A DNA stretch of 64,000 nucleotides from contig JAALLF010000008.1 in the NCBI GenBank assembly GCA_011087645.1, positions 1 through 64,000 on the forward strand, in the 5' to 3' direction. This DNA comes from Alphaproteobacteria bacterium (GTDB lineage Bacteria > Pseudomonadota > Alphaproteobacteria > UBA6615). Below are positions 15,985-28,526 of this stretch, in pieces. The position numbers were made by a program, and so were the translations under genes. The notes beneath the pieces were generated by a model, which saw nothing but the letters and a program-made list of their open reading frames with translations, made no database searches and was not told the DNA's origin. Position 1 is the first letter of the stretch. The number at the start of each line of letters is the position of its first letter.

Positions 15985-17159
15985 GCGAAGTTGCGATCAA
16001 GAACCTGACGATGAATTTCGGGCCGCAGCATCCCGCTGCGCACGGTGTCCTACGCCTGGTTCTCGAAATGGACGGCGAAATCGTTGAGCGCGCCGACCCT
16101 CATATCGGCCTGCTTCATCGGGGCACCGAAAAGCTCATCGAGTACAAAACCTACATGCAGGCGATCCCTTATTTCGACCGTCTCGATTACGTCTCGCCAA
16201 TGTGCCAGGAGCATGCCTTTGCTCTGGCCACCGAAAAATTGCTCGGCCTGGAAGTGCCCGAACGGGGACAATATATCCGCGTCTTGTTTTCCGAGATCAC
16301 CCGTATCCTCAACCATATTATGAACCTGACTACCTACGCGCTGGATGTGGGGGCGATGACACCGCTGCTGTGGGGGTTCGAGGAGCGGGAACGGCTGATG
16401 GAGTTCTACGAGCGTGTTTCCGGCGCTCGGCTGCACGCGGCATATTTCCGGCCCGGCGGCGTCCATCAGGACCTGCCGGCAGACATCGTCGATGACATTT
16501 ACGAGTTCTGCGATACCTATCCTAAGTTTATCGACGATATGGAGGAATTGCTGACCGGCAATAGAATCTTCCGCCAGCGCACTGTCGATATCGGCGTGAT
16601 AACCGCGGACGAGGCGCAAGATTGGGGCATGAGCGGCCCGGTGCTGCGCGCTTCGGGGCTGGCCTGGGATTTACGCAAATCACAACCTTACGACGTGTAC
16701 GACCGGGTCGATTTCGATGTGCCTGTCGGCAAAACCGGCGATTGCTACGCGCGTTATCTGGTGCGCGTCGCCGAGATGCGCGAGAGCCTGCGCATCATGC
16801 GCCAGTGCCTCGACGATATGCCTGAGGGCCCGGTCATTTCCGACGACCACAAGATCACGCCGCCGCGGCGCGGTGAGATGAAGCATTCGATGGAAGCGCT
16901 GATCCATCATTTCAAACTCTATACCGAGGGGTATCACGTGCCGGCCGGCGAGACCTACACCGCGGTCGAGGCGCCGAAAGGCGAGTTCGGCGTCTATCTG
17001 GTTTCCGACGGCACCAACAAACCCTATCGCTGCAAAATACGCGCACCGGGTTTTGCCTTCATGCAGGCGATGGATTTCTTGACCCGAGGACACATGCTGG
17101 CCGACGTGCCCGCGGTCATCGGCAGTCTCGATGTTGTTTTTGGCGAGGTCGACCGGTGA
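15981..17159 (+). CDS. nuoD: NADH-quinone oxidoreductase subunit D
   Basis: Complex I 49-kDa subunit, related to the large subunit of NiFe hydrogenases; it forms the quinone-binding cavity with NuoB. It begins with [20 protein letters not shown] and shows [11 protein letters not shown] and [12 protein letters not shown], and ends with the typical DVVFGEVDR. It is 392 residues. The start overlaps nuoC by 4 bases (ATGA) and the end overlaps nuoE by 4. Confidence 0.98.
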   Translation: MSEVAIKNLTMNFGPQHPAAHGVLRLVLEMDGEIVERADPHIGLLHRGTEKLIEYKTYMQAIPYFDRLDYVSPMCQEHAFALATEKLLGLEVPERGQYIRVLFSEITRILNHIMNLTTYALDVGAMTPLLWGFEERERLMEFYERVSGARLHAAYFRPGGVHQDLPADIVDDIYEFCDTYPKFIDDMEELLTGNRIFRQRTVDIGVITADEAQDWGMSGPVLRASGLAWDLRKSQPYDVYDRVDFDVPVGKTGDCYARYLVRVAEMRESLRIMRQCLDDMPEGPVISDDHKITPPRRGEMKHSMEALIHHFKLYTEGYHVPAGETYTAVEAPKGEFGVYLVSDGTNKPYRCKIRAPGFAFMQAMDFLTRGHMLADVPAVIGSLDVVFGEVDR

Positions 17160-17743
17160 GCGATATCGATAGTTTCAAATTTTCCGATGCCGGCCGGACC
17201 CGGTGCGATGAAATCATCGCCCGCTATCCCGACGGCCGTCAGCAAAGCGCGGTGATCCCGCTACTCGATTTGGCGCAGCGCGAATGCGGCGGCTGGCTGC
17301 CCACGGCGGCGCTGGAACATGTCGCTGAATGTCTGGGCATGGCGAAAATTCGCGTGCTCGAAGTGGCCTCTTTCTATTCCATGTTTAATTTAGAGCCGGT
17401 CGGCAAGAACTTCATTCAGCTCTGCCGGACGACGCCGTGCTGGTTGCGCGGATCCGATGATCTGCGCGACGTGGCCAAAGAGGTCACCGGCTGCGCCCTG
17501 GGACAGACCAGCGATGACGGCGTCTTTACCGTGGTCGAGGTCGAATGTCTGGGCGCGTGCTGTAACGCCCCTATGGTGCAGATCAACGACGAATATTACG
17601 AAGATTTGACGGCCGAGAATTTCCGTAAAGTTCTAGAGGCCTTCAAACGCGGTGAGACGCCGGAGTCAGGATCGCAGGCCGGCCGCTCCGGCTCGGCGCC
17701 GACCGATGGCCTTACCAGCCTCACAGGCATGGGAGCCGACTGA
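17156..17743 (+). CDS. nuoE: NADH-quinone oxidoreductase subunit E
   Basis: 24-kDa subunit of the NADH dehydrogenase module, carrying cluster N1a (2Fe-2S). The ligands are at Cys90, Cys95, Cys131 and Cys135 (QLCRTTPC and ECLGACC). At 195 residues it is longer than the E. coli form because of a Gly/Ser/Pro-rich tail from about residue 164. It overlaps nuoD by 4 bases and nuoF by one. Confidence 0.97.
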   Translation: MSDIDSFKFSDAGRTRCDEIIARYPDGRQQSAVIPLLDLAQRECGGWLPTAALEHVAECLGMAKIRVLEVASFYSMFNLEPVGKNFIQLCRTTPCWLRGSDDLRDVAKEVTGCALGQTSDDGVFTVVEVECLGACCNAPMVQINDEYYEDLTAENFRKVLEAFKRGETPESGSQAGRSGSAPTDGLTSLTGMGAD

Positions 17744-19059
17744 TGCTGGCCGACCAAGATCGCATCTTCCAAAATCTCTACGGCCAAGACGATTGGCGCC
17801 TTGACGGTGCGCGCCGCCGGGGCATTTGGGACAATACCAAGGCACTGCTCGAACGCGGCCGCGATAAGCTGGTCGAAGAGATTAAGGAGTCGGGCCTGCG
17901 CGGTCGTGGCGGCGCCGGGTTCCCGACCGGCGTCAAATGGTCCTTCATGCCGCCGGAAGATCGGCGCGATGGCCGGCCTCACTATCTAGTCGTCAACGCC
18001 GACGAGTCCGAACCGGGCACCTGTAAAGATCGCGAGATACTGCGCTACGACCCCCATACGTTGGTCGAAGGTTGCCTCGTCGCCGGTTTCGCCATGGGGG
18101 CTAACGCCGCTTACATCTATATTCGCGGCGAGTTCTTCAGCGAGGCCTCTAATCTCAGCCTGGCTATCGAGGAAGCCTACGAAGCCGGTTTGATCGGCAA
18201 AGACGCCTGCGGCTCAGGTTGGCCCTTCGATGTCTATTTGCATCGCGGCGCCGGCGCTTACATTTGCGGCGAGGAAACCGCGCTACTCGAAAGCCTGGAA
18301 GGCAAGAAGGGCCAACCGCGCCTGAAGCCGCCGTTCCCGGCCGCCTGCGGCCTCTATGGCTGCCCGACCACGGTCAACAATGTCGAAACCATTGCCGTCG
18401 CACCGACTATCTTGCGGCGCGGCGCCTCCTGGTTCTCCAGTTTCGGGCGCGAGAATAACACCGGCACCAAGATTTTTTCCATCTCCGGCCATGTGAACAA
18501 TCCGTGCAACGTCGAAGAGGAAATGAGCATTCCGCTCAAGGAACTCATCGACAAGCATGCCGGTGGCGTGCGCGGCGGCTGGGACAATCTGCAAGCTGTG
18601 ATCCCGGGTGGATCGTCGACCCCATGTCTGTCGAAAAATATCTGCGACGACATTTTGATGGATTTCGATTCCCTGCGCGAACAAAGCACCGGGTTGGGCA
18701 CCGCCGCGGTGATCGTCATGGACAAGTCGACCGATATCGTCGAAGCCATCGCCCGGCTCAGTCACTTTTATCGCCACGAAAGCTGCGGACAATGTACGCC
18801 GTGCCGCGAAGGCATGGGGTGGGTCTATCGGGTGATGCAGCGCCTGGTCACCGGCGATGCCGAAATCGATGAAATCGATATGTTGTGGGAGCTCACCAAG
18901 CAGATCGAGGGGCACACAATTTGCGCCCTGGCCGATGGCGGCGTTTGGCCAGTGCAGGGGCTGATCCGTCATTTCAGGCCCGAACTAGAACGCCGCATCA
19001 TCGCGCGCAAAACCGCCGCCGGCGAACCGGCGCCGGCGGCCGCCGCGGCGGCCGAGTAG
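17743..19059 (+). CDS. nuoF: NADH-quinone oxidoreductase subunit F
   Basis: 51-kDa subunit that binds NADH and FMN and accepts electrons into cluster N3. The glycine-rich NADH/FMN loop [10 protein letters not shown] lies near residues 54-63 and [13 protein letters not shown] follows. The 4Fe-4S ligands are at Cys348, Cys351, Cys354 and Cys394. It is 438 residues, with an Ala-rich C terminus ([10 protein letters not shown]). It begins on the last base of the nuoE stop codon. Confidence 0.98.
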   Translation: MLADQDRIFQNLYGQDDWRLDGARRRGIWDNTKALLERGRDKLVEEIKESGLRGRGGAGFPTGVKWSFMPPEDRRDGRPHYLVVNADESEPGTCKDREILRYDPHTLVEGCLVAGFAMGANAAYIYIRGEFFSEASNLSLAIEEAYEAGLIGKDACGSGWPFDVYLHRGAGAYICGEETALLESLEGKKGQPRLKPPFPAACGLYGCPTTVNNVETIAVAPTILRRGASWFSSFGRENNTGTKIFSISGHVNNPCNVEEEMSIPLKELIDKHAGGVRGGWDNLQAVIPGGSSTPCLSKNICDDILMDFDSLREQSTGLGTAAVIVMDKSTDIVEAIARLSHFYRHESCGQCTPCREGMGWVYRVMQRLVTGDAEIDEIDMLWELTKQIEGHTICALADGGVWPVQGLIRHFRPELERRIIARKTAAGEPAPAAAAAAE

Positions 19060-19078
19060 GGTAGGGGGAGCGGTTGTC

Positions 19079-21145
19079 ATGCCGAAAGTAACGATCGACG
19101 GCACCGAGATCGAAGTCCCTGGCGGCATTACCGTGCTGCAGGCCTGCGAGATGGCCGGCAAGGAAATTCCGCGCTTCTGTTACCACGAGCGTCTGTCGAT
19201 CGCCGGCAACTGCCGCATGTGTCTGGTCGAAGTCTCTCCCGGGCCGCCAAAACCCGCCGCGTCCTGTGCGTTGCCAGTCGGCGAGGGTATGGAAATCAAG
19301 ACCGATTCCGAGATGGTGCGAAAGGCGCGTAATGGCGTCATGGAGTTCCTGCTGATCAACCATCCGCTCGATTGCCCGATCTGCGATCAAGGCGGCGAAT
19401 GTGATCTGCAGGACCAGGCGATGGCCTATGGCCACGACCATTCGCGCTTCGAAGAGAATAAGCGGGCTGTCAAAGACAAGCATATGGGACCGTTGGTCAA
19501 AACCATCATGACCCGCTGCATCCATTGCACCCGGTGCGTGCGCTTCGCCACTGAGATCGCCGGGGTGCCAGAGCTCGGCATGTTGGGCCGGGGCGAGCAC
19601 GCCGAAATCACCACCTATCTGGAAAAGTCGCTCGATTCCGAACTCAGCGCCAACGTCATCGATCTGTGTCCGGTCGGCGCCCTGACTTCCAAGCCATATG
19701 CTTTTGTCTCACGTCCGTGGGAACTGGCGAAGACAGAGTCCATTGACGTGATGGACGCTATCGGCAGCGCCATTCGCGTTGATTCCCGTCAGACCGAAGT
19801 GCTGCGCGTCTTGCCGCGCCTAAACGAAGACGTCAACGAAGAGTGGATCGGCGACAAGACCCGCTATGCCGTCGATGGCTTGGCCCGACAGCGGCTCGAC
19901 CGGCCCTATCTGCGCGTCGACGGCAAGCTGCAAGAAACCAGTTGGCAGGATGCCTTTGCCGCCATCGCCGAAAAGGTCAAAGCGACCAAGGGCGAGCGTA
20001 TCGCCGCCATCGCCGGCGACCAATGCGATGCCGAGGCGATGATCGCCTTGAAAGACCTGATGAGCGCCCTGGGATCGCCCCATATCGACTGCCGACAGGA
20101 CGGCGCGAAACTCCCCACTGAACCCCGCGCCGCTTATGTTATGAATTCGACCATTGCCGGCCTGGAAACCGCCGACGCGGTGCTCTTGGTGGGCACTAAC
20201 CTTCGCTGGGAAGCGCCGCTGATCAATACACGGCTGCGCAAAGCCTGGTTGCAGGGCGGCCTGCAAGCCGCGGCAATTGGCCCCGATGTGGATTTGACTT
20301 ATCCGGTCGACTATCTCGGCGCCGGCCCCGACACCCTGTCCGCCGTCGCCGACGGCAGCAACGCTTTCGCCGAGGTCCTGAAAAACGCCGAACGGCCGGC
20401 GATTATCATCGGCATGGGCGCCTTGGCCCGGGCCGACGGCGCTGCGATCCTGGCGACGGCCCGCAAGATTGCCGACGATTACAGTCTGGTCAAAGACGGT
20501 TGGAACGGTTTCAACGTTTTGCATACAGCCGCGGCGCGGGTTGGCGGTATCGATCTGGGTTTCACGCCGGATGCCGGCGGCCGCGACGTCGAAGGCATCC
20601 TCGCCGGAGCCAGCAATGGCGACATCGACATTGTTTACCTATTGGCCGCCGATGAGATCGATACGGCGCGCCTGGGCGATACATTCGTCGTCTATCAGGG
20701 CCATCACGGCGACGCCGGCGCGCACCGCGCCGATGTCATCCTGCCAGGCTCGGCCTATACCGAGAAAAGCGGCACCTACGTCAACACCGAAGGCCGGGTA
20801 CAGCTCGCCCGCCAAGCCGCTCAGCCGCCGGGCGACGCCCGCGAAGACTGGGCCATTATCCGCGCGCTGTCCGATGCGGTCGGCGGCGGCTTGAGTTTCA
20901 GCACCCTGGGCGACGTGCGGGCGCGTCTCGTCGAGGCAAATCCGATTTTCGATAAGATCAACGACATCGAGCCGTGGCCCTGGTCGGCCTTTGGCGAGCC
21001 GGGAACAATGTCGAGCGAGCCGCTGGAAAGCCCGGTGGAAAACTATTATATGACCTGCCCGATCAGCCGGGCGTCGGAGACCATGGCCGAATGCAGCCGC
21101 GAATTCGTGGCCGGCGGCGACGAGAGGACCGGCACCGATGGCTGA
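19079..21145 (+). CDS. nuoG: NADH-quinone oxidoreductase subunit G
   Basis: 75-kDa iron-sulfur subunit. The N-terminal ferredoxin domain (residues 1-80) has the 2Fe-2S ligands in [17 protein letters not shown] and SCALPV. The His/Cys cluster N5 is at [18 protein letters not shown] and N4 at RCIHCTRC. The C-terminal part is a cofactor-less molybdopterin-oxidoreductase-like domain. The length of 688 residues is typical of alphaproteobacteria and mitochondria, shorter than in E. coli. A strong GGGGGAG precedes the ATG. It overlaps nuoH by 8 bases. Confidence 0.97.
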   Translation: MPKVTIDGTEIEVPGGITVLQACEMAGKEIPRFCYHERLSIAGNCRMCLVEVSPGPPKPAASCALPVGEGMEIKTDSEMVRKARNGVMEFLLINHPLDCPICDQGGECDLQDQAMAYGHDHSRFEENKRAVKDKHMGPLVKTIMTRCIHCTRCVRFATEIAGVPELGMLGRGEHAEITTYLEKSLDSELSANVIDLCPVGALTSKPYAFVSRPWELAKTESIDVMDAIGSAIRVDSRQTEVLRVLPRLNEDVNEEWIGDKTRYAVDGLARQRLDRPYLRVDGKLQETSWQDAFAAIAEKVKATKGERIAAIAGDQCDAEAMIALKDLMSALGSPHIDCRQDGAKLPTEPRAAYVMNSTIAGLETADAVLLVGTNLRWEAPLINTRLRKAWLQGGLQAAAIGPDVDLTYPVDYLGAGPDTLSAVADGSNAFAEVLKNAERPAIIIGMGALARADGAAILATARKIADDYSLVKDGWNGFNVLHTAAARVGGIDLGFTPDAGGRDVEGILAGASNGDIDIVYLLAADEIDTARLGDTFVVYQGHHGDAGAHRADVILPGSAYTEKSGTYVNTEGRVQLARQAAQPPGDAREDWAIIRALSDAVGGGLSFSTLGDVRARLVEANPIFDKINDIEPWPWSAFGEPGTMSSEPLESPVENYYMTCPISRASETMAECSREFVAGGDERTGTDG

Positions 21146-22148
21146 GTTCTGGACCATATATGCCTGGCCGACTATCTGGATCCTGATCAAAATCCTGTTC
21201 ATCGTCGTGCCGTTGCTGGTCGCCGTTGCCTATCTGACATACGCCGAACGCAAGGTCATCGGCTTCATGCAACTGCGCATGGGACCCAACGTGGTTGGGC
21301 CGTTCGGGTTGCTGCAACCCTTCGCCGACGGCCTGAAACTGATGGCCAAGGAAGCCATCATCCCGACCCGCTCGAACCGGGTGGTGTTCCTATTGGCGCC
21401 AATGATCACGTTTACGCTGGGCCTGGTGGGCTGGGCGGTGATCCCGGTCGCCGACGGCTGGGTGTTATCGGACATCAATGTCGGCATTCTCTATCTCTTC
21501 GCCATCAGCTCGCTCGGCGTCTACGGCATTATCATGGCCGGCTGGGCGTCGAATTCGATCTATCCGTTCCTTGGCGCGCTGCGTTCGGCGGCGCAAATGG
21601 TGTCTTACGAAGTCTCCATCGGCTTTGTCATTGTGACCGTGCTGCTCGCCGTCGGCTCCCTCAACCTGTCCGATATCGTGCTGGCCCAACAGAACCTCTG
21701 GTTCTTCATTCCGCTGTTCCCGATGTTCATCATCTTCTTTATCTCAGGTTTGGCGGAAACCAACCGGGCGCCCTTCGATCTGCCGGAAGCCGAAGCCGAG
21801 CTGGTATCCGGCTACAATGTCGAATATTCGGCGATGGCGTTCGCGCTGTTCTTCTTGGGCGAATACGCCAACATGATCTTGATGAGCGCGATGACGGTCA
21901 TCTTGTTCCTCGGCGGCTGGCTGCCGCCCTTCGACATCGCGCCCTTCACCTGGTTACCCGGTATTATCTGGTTCTCGCTGAAAGTGGCGTTCGTGCTGTT
22001 CGTCTTCTTGTGGGTGAGGGCGACCCTACCGCGCTACCGTTACGACCAACTAATGCGCCTGGGCTGGAAAGTATTTTTACCGTTCTCGCTGTTATGGGTG
22101 GTCGTCACCGCCGGCGCCATCGTCGCCTTCGATTGGTTCCCGAAATGA
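21138..22148 (+). CDS. nuoH: NADH-quinone oxidoreductase subunit H
   Basis: Membrane subunit (ND1) that joins the quinone site to the proton-pumping arm. It has about eight hydrophobic segments. The conserved cytoplasmic loops show [17 protein letters not shown] and [20 protein letters not shown], and near the end [18 protein letters not shown]. It is 336 residues. It overlaps nuoG by 8 bases and is followed by nuoI after 28 bases. Confidence 0.98.
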   Translation: MAEFWTIYAWPTIWILIKILFIVVPLLVAVAYLTYAERKVIGFMQLRMGPNVVGPFGLLQPFADGLKLMAKEAIIPTRSNRVVFLLAPMITFTLGLVGWAVIPVADGWVLSDINVGILYLFAISSLGVYGIIMAGWASNSIYPFLGALRSAAQMVSYEVSIGFVIVTVLLAVGSLNLSDIVLAQQNLWFFIPLFPMFIIFFISGLAETNRAPFDLPEAEAELVSGYNVEYSAMAFALFFLGEYANMILMSAMTVILFLGGWLPPFDIAPFTWLPGIIWFSLKVAFVLFVFLWVRATLPRYRYDQLMRLGWKVFLPFSLLWVVVTAGAIVAFDWFPK

Positions 22149-22176
22149 CCGGCGTTGCAGGAAAGGGGAGCTGAGC

Positions 22177-22665
22177 ATGGCGTTTCTCGATCGCACCGCA
22201 CGCGGTCTGCTAATGACCGAAATCGTCCGCGGCATGTGGTTGACCCTGCGCTATTTCTTCAAGGGCAAGGTCACCGTTAATTATCCCTACGAGAAAGGCC
22301 CGCTGAGCCCGCGGTTCCGCGGCGAGCATGTACTGCGGCGCTATCCCAATGGCGAAGAGCGCTGCATCGCCTGTAAGCTCTGCGAAGCGATCTGCCCAGC
22401 CCAAGCCATCACCATCGAAGCCGAACCGCGGGAGGACGGCAGCCGGCGCACGACCCGCTACGACATCGACATGACCAAATGCATTTATTGCGGCTACTGC
22501 CAAGAGGCGTGCCCGGTCGATGCCATCGTCGAAGGCCCCAACTTTGAGTTCGCCACGGAGACCCGCGAAGAGCTGATGTACAACAAAGACAAGCTGCTCG
22601 AGAATGGCGACCGCTGGGAAGCGGAAGTCGCCGCCGCGCTCGCCGCCGATGCGCCGTATCGCTAG
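22177..22665 (+). CDS. nuoI: NADH-quinone oxidoreductase subunit I
   Basis: TYKY-type ferredoxin subunit with two 4Fe-4S clusters, N6a and N6b. The ligands are in [16 protein letters not shown] and [16 protein letters not shown]. An N-terminal amphipathic helix (residues 8-30) lies along the membrane. It is 162 residues. AAGGGGAG precedes the ATG. Confidence 0.98.
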   Translation: MAFLDRTARGLLMTEIVRGMWLTLRYFFKGKVTVNYPYEKGPLSPRFRGEHVLRRYPNGEERCIACKLCEAICPAQAITIEAEPREDGSRRTTRYDIDMTKCIYCGYCQEACPVDAIVEGPNFEFATETREELMYNKDKLLENGDRWEAEVAAALAADAPYR

Positions 22666-22674
22666 GCCGCCCGC

Positions 22675-23289
22675 ATGATTATCCAGGCCCTCGCATTCTA
22701 TCTCTTCGCGCTGACCGCGATTGCGGCCGGCGTCATGGTCATCTCCGCGCGCAATCCGGTGCACTCGGTGCTGTTCCTCATCCTCGCCTTCTTTAATTCG
22801 GCTGGGCTGTTCGTGCTGATCGGCGCTGAATTTATCGCCATGATCCTGGTGATCGTCTATGTCGGCGCGGTCGCGGTGCTGTTCCTGTTCGTCGTCATGA
22901 TGCTCGACATCAACTTCTCCGAACTGCGCGAGGGTTTTCTGCAATATCTGCCCATCGGAGCGCTGGTCGGCATCATCCTGGCGGCCGAATTGATCCTGAT
23001 CTTCGGCAGTTGGGTGATAAGTCCGGAGGCGGCGCAAAGTATCGCTGCGCCCAGCGCAGCCCCGTCGGAACTCACCAACACCCACGCCCTGGGCCGGCTG
23101 ATTTACACCCAGTATGTCTATCTGTTCCAAGCCGCCGGGTTGGTGCTGCTGATCGCCATGATCGGCGCCATCGTCCTCACACTGCGAACCCGGCCGAGCG
23201 TGCGCCGCCAACGTATCGCCGAACAGGTATCACGCCCGGTCGAGGACGTCATTGAAGTCAAAGATGTGCCCACGGGGAGCGGTATCTAA
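22675..23289 (+). CDS. nuoJ: NADH-quinone oxidoreductase subunit J
   Basis: Membrane subunit ND6 with five hydrophobic segments. It shows the family stretches [20 protein letters not shown] and [20 protein letters not shown]; the latter contains the pi-bulge region of the third helix. It is 204 residues with a hydrophilic tail. Its stop codon shares one base with the nuoK start. Confidence 0.97.
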   Translation: MIIQALAFYLFALTAIAAGVMVISARNPVHSVLFLILAFFNSAGLFVLIGAEFIAMILVIVYVGAVAVLFLFVVMMLDINFSELREGFLQYLPIGALVGIILAAELILIFGSWVISPEAAQSIAAPSAAPSELTNTHALGRLIYTQYVYLFQAAGLVLLIAMIGAIVLTLRTRPSVRRQRIAEQVSRPVEDVIEVKDVPTGSGI

Positions 23290-23600
23290 TGTTGGAAATC
23301 GGACTGACCCACTACCTGACCGTTGCCGCCATTCTGTTCACCCTTGGCATCTTCGGCATCTTCTTAAACCGTAAGAACGTTATCATCATTTTGATGTCGA
23401 TTGAACTGATGCTGCTCGCCGTCAACATCAATCTGGTGGCCTTCTCGGTTCATCTGAACGATTTGGTCGGACAGATATTCGCCATGTTCGTACTCACCGT
23501 CGCCGCCGCCGAAGCGGCGATTGGGTTGGCAATTCTTGTCGTTTATTTCCGCAATCGCGGCTCCATCGTCGTCGAAGACGTCAACATGATGAAGGGGTAG
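23289..23600 (+). CDS. nuoK: NADH-quinone oxidoreductase subunit K
   Basis: Small membrane subunit ND4L with three helices and two conserved membrane glutamates (in [11 protein letters not shown] and [11 protein letters not shown]) that belong to the proton path. The length of 103 residues is typical. It starts within the nuoJ stop codon and is 6 bases from nuoL. Confidence 0.98.
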   Translation: MLEIGLTHYLTVAAILFTLGIFGIFLNRKNVIIILMSIELMLLAVNINLVAFSVHLNDLVGQIFAMFVLTVAAAEAAIGLAILVVYFRNRGSIVVEDVNMMKG

Positions 23601-23606
23601 CGCCAC

Positions 23607-25532
23607 GTGTTTACGGCAACCATATTTCTGCCGCTGATCGGCGCGATCATTGCCGGTTTCGTCGGCAGCCGGCTGGGCAACCGTTTCGCGCAACTGGTGA
23701 CGGTATTACCGATGCTGGCCTCGGCGATTTTGGCCTGTGTCATTCTTTATACCGTCGGCTTCGAGGGGCAGGGCGAAACCGTCCACCTGTTCACCTGGAT
23801 AGATGTCGGCACGTTGGAAATTAGCTGGGCGCTACGTTTCGACACGCTGACCGCGGTGATGGTGTTCGTGGTGACCGTCGTATCGGCGATGGTGCATGTC
23901 TATTCCATCGGCTACATGTCCCATGACCCGCATATCCCGCGGTTTATGGCGTATCTCAGCCTGTTCACCTTCTTCATGCTGGCGCTGGTGACTGCCGATA
24001 ACTTCGTGCAGATGTTCTTTGGCTGGGAAGGCGTGGGCCTGTGTTCCTATTTGCTGATCGGTTTCTGGTTCGAGAAACCGACCGCCAATGCCGCCGCGAT
24101 CAAGGCCTTCGTAGTTAACCGGGTGGGCGATTTCGGATTCCTGTTGGGCATCCTCGGCGTGTTCTTCGCATTCGGTTCGCTCGACTTCGACACGGTGTTT
24201 GCCGCGGTCCCGGGGGTCGCCGATCAATCGTTCAACTTCCTCGGCGCCGACGTTCATATGCTGACGACGGTCTGTCTGCTGCTGTTCATCGGGGCGATGG
24301 GTAAATCGGCGCAAATCGGACTGCACACCTGGCTGCCCGACGCCATGGAAGGTCCGACGCCGGTATCCGCCTTGATCCACGCCGCGACCATGGTGACCGC
24401 CGGCGTCTTCATGGTGGTGCGTCTATCGCCGATGTTCGAATTCGCGCCGGTCGCGCTCACCGTCATCGTCTTTGTCGGCGGCACTACAGCCTTCTTTGCC
24501 GCAACGATCGGCCTGACCCAGTGGGACATCAAACGGGTCATCGCCTATTCGACCTGTTCCCAGTTGGGCTACATGTTCTTCGCGGTGGGGGTCGGCGCCT
24601 ATCCGGCGGCGATCTTCCACCTTATGACCCATGCCTTCTTCAAGGCGCTGCTGTTCTTAGGCTCGGGCAGCGTCATCCACGGCATGCATGACGAGCAGGA
24701 CATGCGCCGCATGGGCGGCCTGTTCCCGAAGATGAAAGTCACTGGAACTTTGATGTGGATTGGCAGCCTGGCGTTGGCCGGCGTGCCGGTTTTAGCCGGG
24801 TTCTGGTCCAAGGATATTATTTTGGAATCCGCCTTCGCCGCTCATACCGGCATGGGTCTCTACGCCTTTTGGGCCGGTATCGCCGCTGCGCTGATGACCG
24901 CGTTTTATTCCTGGCGTCTCTTGTTCCTCACATTCCACGGCAAGACCCGCGCCGACAATCACACGTTCGAAGGCGTACATGAATCGCCACCGATAATGAT
25001 TGCGCCGTTATTGGTGCTAGCCTTGGGCGCGATTTTCTCCGGTTATCTGGCGAAAGAGTTTTTCGTCGGCGACGGCATGGAGGCGTTTTGGGGCACGTCG
25101 ATCCTGATGCTCCACAACGTTATCGAAGACGCCCATCACGCCCCCAAATGGGTTGCCCAACTGCCGACGGTGATGGCCGCGATCGGCATCGCCGGCGCTT
25201 GGCTCATGTACATGCTGAGGCCAAGTTGGCCGGGCAAACTGGCGGCGCTCATTCGGCCGGTCTACCAGTTCGTGTTCAGCAAATGGTACTTCGACGAGCT
25301 GTACGACATGATGTTCATTCGTCCGTCATTTTACCTGGGCCGCGGCTTGTGGAAATCAGGCGACGGCGCGGTGATCGACGGCGTCGGTCCCGATGGTATC
25401 GCCGCGGCCACTCGCGACATTGCCGGACGAGCCGGGCGCATGCAGTCAGGCTATCTCTACCATTACGCCTTCGCGATGCTGATCGGCATCGTGCTCTTTG
25501 CGTCGTGGTTCCTCTTTGGGTTCTTCCAGTAG
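23607..25532 (+). CDS. nuoL: NADH-quinone oxidoreductase subunit L
   Basis: Distal proton-pumping subunit ND5, related to Mrp antiporters. It has about 14-16 hydrophobic segments and the long lateral C-terminal helix region. Typical sequences are FFGWEGVGLCSYLLIGFW, HTWLPDAMEGPTPVSALIHA and STCSQLGYM. It is 641 residues. It starts at GTG 23607, 6 bases after nuoK. Confidence 0.97.
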   Translation: MFTATIFLPLIGAIIAGFVGSRLGNRFAQLVTVLPMLASAILACVILYTVGFEGQGETVHLFTWIDVGTLEISWALRFDTLTAVMVFVVTVVSAMVHVYSIGYMSHDPHIPRFMAYLSLFTFFMLALVTADNFVQMFFGWEGVGLCSYLLIGFWFEKPTANAAAIKAFVVNRVGDFGFLLGILGVFFAFGSLDFDTVFAAVPGVADQSFNFLGADVHMLTTVCLLLFIGAMGKSAQIGLHTWLPDAMEGPTPVSALIHAATMVTAGVFMVVRLSPMFEFAPVALTVIVFVGGTTAFFAATIGLTQWDIKRVIAYSTCSQLGYMFFAVGVGAYPAAIFHLMTHAFFKALLFLGSGSVIHGMHDEQDMRRMGGLFPKMKVTGTLMWIGSLALAGVPVLAGFWSKDIILESAFAAHTGMGLYAFWAGIAAALMTAFYSWRLLFLTFHGKTRADNHTFEGVHESPPIMIAPLLVLALGAIFSGYLAKEFFVGDGMEAFWGTSILMLHNVIEDAHHAPKWVAQLPTVMAAIGIAGAWLMYMLRPSWPGKLAALIRPVYQFVFSKWYFDELYDMMFIRPSFYLGRGLWKSGDGAVIDGVGPDGIAAATRDIAGRAGRMQSGYLYHYAFAMLIGIVLFASWFLFGFFQ

Positions 25533-25544
25533 GGCGCGGGCATA

Positions 25545-27059
25545 ATGGAATCCTTTCCCGTATTGTCTCTCACGACATTCCTGCCGCTAGTTGGCGTGCT
25601 GTTCATTCTTATCGTGCGCGGCGACGAGGAAACCGTCGCCCGTAACGCGCGGGGCGCCGCGCTATGGACGTCGATTGGGACATTTTTTGTCAGTATCTTC
25701 CTGTGGATTAACTTCGACACCTCGACCGCCGACTTCCAGTTCGTTGAGAAACACGAGTGGATCCCCGCCTTCAACATCTCCTACCATTTGGGTGTCGACG
25801 GCATTTCGATGTTTTTCGTCCTGCTGTCGACCGCACTGACACCGCTGTGTGTGCTGGCATCGTGGAAAGCGATCAAGACGCGCGTGCGCGAATATATGAT
25901 CGCCTTCCTGATCCTCGAAACCATGATGATCGGTACCTTCGCGGCGCTCGACTTCCTGTTGTTCTATATTTTCTTCGAAGGTGTCTTGATCCCGATGTTC
26001 ATCATCATCGGGGTGTGGGGCGGCGAACGCCGGGTCTATTCGGCATTTAAGTTCTTTCTGTTCACCCTCGCGGGTTCGGTTCTGTTGCTAGCCGCCATCT
26101 TGGTACTGCACTTTCAGGCCGGCACGACCGATATACCGACCCTACTGGCCTTCCAAGTGCCTGCCGAAATGCAGCTCTGGATCTGGCTGGCTTTCTTCGC
26201 CTCGTTTGCCGTGAAACTGCCCATGTGGCCGGTCCATACCTGGCTGCCCGACGCCCATGTAGAGGCGCCAACGGCGGGGTCGGTCATTTTGGCCGGCGTG
26301 TTGTTGAAGATGGGCGGCTACGGCTTCCTGCGGTTTTCCCTACCCATGCTGCCCTTGGCGTCGGATCAGTTCACGCCGCTGATTTACACGCTCTCGGTGA
26401 TCGCCATCATCTACACGTCGCTGGTGGCGTTGGCGCAAGAGGATATGAAAAAGCTCATCGCTTATTCCTCGGTCGCCCATATGGGATTTGTCACCATCGG
26501 TATTTTCACCGCCACCCAGCAGGGTATCCAAGGCGGCATCTTCCAGATGCTTAGCCACGGGGTCATTTCGGCCGCCTTGTTCCTGTGCGTCGGCGTCGTC
26601 TATGACCGGATCCACAGCCGCGAAATCTCCCGCTATGGCGGGTTGGTCGAGCGAATGCCGAAATACGCCCTGGTCTTCATGGTGTTCATGCTGGGCTCGG
26701 TCGGCTTGCCGGGAACCAGCGGTTTCATCGGCGAATTCATGGTGCTGATCGGCGCCTTCCAGGACAACACCTGGGTCGCGTTATTGGCGACAACCGGTAT
26801 CATCCTCGGCGCAGCCTACATGCTTTACCTGTACCGCCGGGTGATCTTCGGAAAACTGGAAAAGGCCGATCTTAAAAACATCCTCGACCTGGAACCGCGC
26901 GAAATAGCTATCTTCACGCCTCTGCTCGTGCTCGTGCTGTGGATGGGGCTATGGCCGCAGCCTTTCCTCGACGTGATGGACGTCAGTGTTTCCAACCTAT
27001 TGCAGAACTACCAGACAGCGCTGAACGCGGCGGACGCGATCACCGTGGTTGGCCGTTAA
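25545..27059 (+). CDS. nuoM: NADH-quinone oxidoreductase subunit M
   Basis: Antiporter-like proton-pumping subunit ND4. It has about 14 hydrophobic segments. The conserved glutamate of helix 5 is in [12 protein letters not shown], and [18 protein letters not shown] and [11 protein letters not shown] follow. It is 504 residues. It starts 12 bases after nuoL. Confidence 0.97.
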   Translation: MESFPVLSLTTFLPLVGVLFILIVRGDEETVARNARGAALWTSIGTFFVSIFLWINFDTSTADFQFVEKHEWIPAFNISYHLGVDGISMFFVLLSTALTPLCVLASWKAIKTRVREYMIAFLILETMMIGTFAALDFLLFYIFFEGVLIPMFIIIGVWGGERRVYSAFKFFLFTLAGSVLLLAAILVLHFQAGTTDIPTLLAFQVPAEMQLWIWLAFFASFAVKLPMWPVHTWLPDAHVEAPTAGSVILAGVLLKMGGYGFLRFSLPMLPLASDQFTPLIYTLSVIAIIYTSLVALAQEDMKKLIAYSSVAHMGFVTIGIFTATQQGIQGGIFQMLSHGVISAALFLCVGVVYDRIHSREISRYGGLVERMPKYALVFMVFMLGSVGLPGTSGFIGEFMVLIGAFQDNTWVALLATTGIILGAAYMLYLYRRVIFGKLEKADLKNILDLEPREIAIFTPLLVLVLWMGLWPQPFLDVMDVSVSNLLQNYQTALNAADAITVVGR

Positions 27060-27074
27060 AAGGGATAGAGCCTC

Positions 27075-28526
27075 GTGAACCTCGCCGCCGACATATCCAT
27101 CGCCTGGCCGGAAATTTTCGTCGCCGTAACAGCTATGTTACTGCTGATATTCGGGGTCTTTCAGGGTAATCAATCCGCGCGTCTAATTTCGTGGCTCACC
27201 GTCGGCGTTATGTTCATTGCCGCAGTGCTTGTCCTTTCCAGCCATTCTGGCCGCACCGTTGCCTTCAACGATCTGTTTGTGGTCGACGCGTTCGCCAATT
27301 TCGCCAAGGTGCTTTTGCTCCTGGGCGCCGCTCTGACGCTTATTTTGGCCATGCCGTTCAATGCGCGCGAAGGCATTCCCCAGTTCGAATTCCCGGTACT
27401 GGTCCTGTTTGCCGTCCTCGGCATGATGATGATGGTGTCGGCCAACGACCTAATTTCGCTATATCTCGGCATCGAGCTGCAAAGCCTGTCGCTGTATGTG
27501 CTGGCGGCGATCCGCCGCGACGCCCTGCGTTCAGCCGAGGCGGGCCTTAAATATTTCGTCCTCGGTGCGCTCAGCTCGGGCATTTTGCTGTACGGCATGA
27601 GCCTGGTTTATGGCTTCGCCGGCTCCACCGGCTTCGACAATCTGGCCGCCGTGTTCGCCGCAGGCGACCATGATGGCGCGCCGATCGGTGTGATCGTCGG
27701 CTTGGTCTTCATTATCGCCGGTTTGGCCTTCAAGGTATCGGCCGTGCCGTTCCACATGTGGACCCCCGATGTCTACGAAGGCGCCCCGACGCCGATTACC
27801 GCCTTCTTCGCCGTGGCGCCAAAGATTGCGGCGATGGCGCTGTTCGTACGGGTCATGTTGGAACCCTTCGGCGATTTGTTCGAACAATGGCAGCAAGTGA
27901 TCTGGTTCATTTCGTTGGCCTCAATGACCCTCGGCGCATTCGCAGCGATCAATCAAACCAACATCAAACGCCTGATGGCCTATAGCTCAATCGGTCATAT
28001 GGGATTTGTGCTGGTCGGCCTCGCCGCCGGCAACGAGACCGGCGCCCAAGGCGTATTGCTATATCTAACGGTCTATCTGTTCATGAATGTCGGCACCTTT
28101 GCCTGCATCCTGGCGATGCGCCGCCAAGGCCGCATGGTTGAGGATATCGATCAGCTCGCGGGGCTGAGCCGAACCAGCCCCAAAATGGCGTTGGCCTTGG
28201 CGATCTTCATGTTCTCGATGGCCGGCATCCCGCCGCTTGCCGGTTTCTTCGGCAAGTATTATGTGTTTCTCGCCGCCATCCAGGCCGAGCTCTACACGCT
28301 GGCCGTCGTTGGTCTGCTCGCCAGCGTAGTCTCGGCGTTCTACTACCTGCGCATCGTTAAATTGATGTATTTCGACGAGCCGCTCGACGCCTTCGACCAG
28401 CCGGTCGGCAAGGAGATTTCGACCATTGTCATCGGCACCAGCGCCGTCACGGCGTTGTTTATTCTGGTTCTCTGGCCGGTGCTGGGTAGCGCCGCGATCG
28501 CCGCGGCGACACTTTTTGCTGTATGA
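27075..28526 (+). CDS. nuoN: NADH-quinone oxidoreductase subunit N
   Basis: Third antiporter-like proton-pumping subunit (ND2). It shows [19 protein letters not shown], a [16 protein letters not shown] helix and [20 protein letters not shown]. It is 483 residues with about 14 hydrophobic segments. The start is GTG 27075. The end overlaps birA by 4 bases, so the nuo transcript probably continues into the cofactor genes downstream. Confidence 0.97.
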   Translation: MNLAADISIAWPEIFVAVTAMLLLIFGVFQGNQSARLISWLTVGVMFIAAVLVLSSHSGRTVAFNDLFVVDAFANFAKVLLLLGAALTLILAMPFNAREGIPQFEFPVLVLFAVLGMMMMVSANDLISLYLGIELQSLSLYVLAAIRRDALRSAEAGLKYFVLGALSSGILLYGMSLVYGFAGSTGFDNLAAVFAAGDHDGAPIGVIVGLVFIIAGLAFKVSAVPFHMWTPDVYEGAPTPITAFFAVAPKIAAMALFVRVMLEPFGDLFEQWQQVIWFISLASMTLGAFAAINQTNIKRLMAYSSIGHMGFVLVGLAAGNETGAQGVLLYLTVYLFMNVGTFACILAMRRQGRMVEDIDQLAGLSRTSPKMALALAIFMFSMAGIPPLAGFFGKYYVFLAAIQAELYTLAVVGLLASVVSAFYYLRIVKLMYFDEPLDAFDQPVGKEISTIVIGTSAVTALFILVLWPVLGSAAIAAATLFAV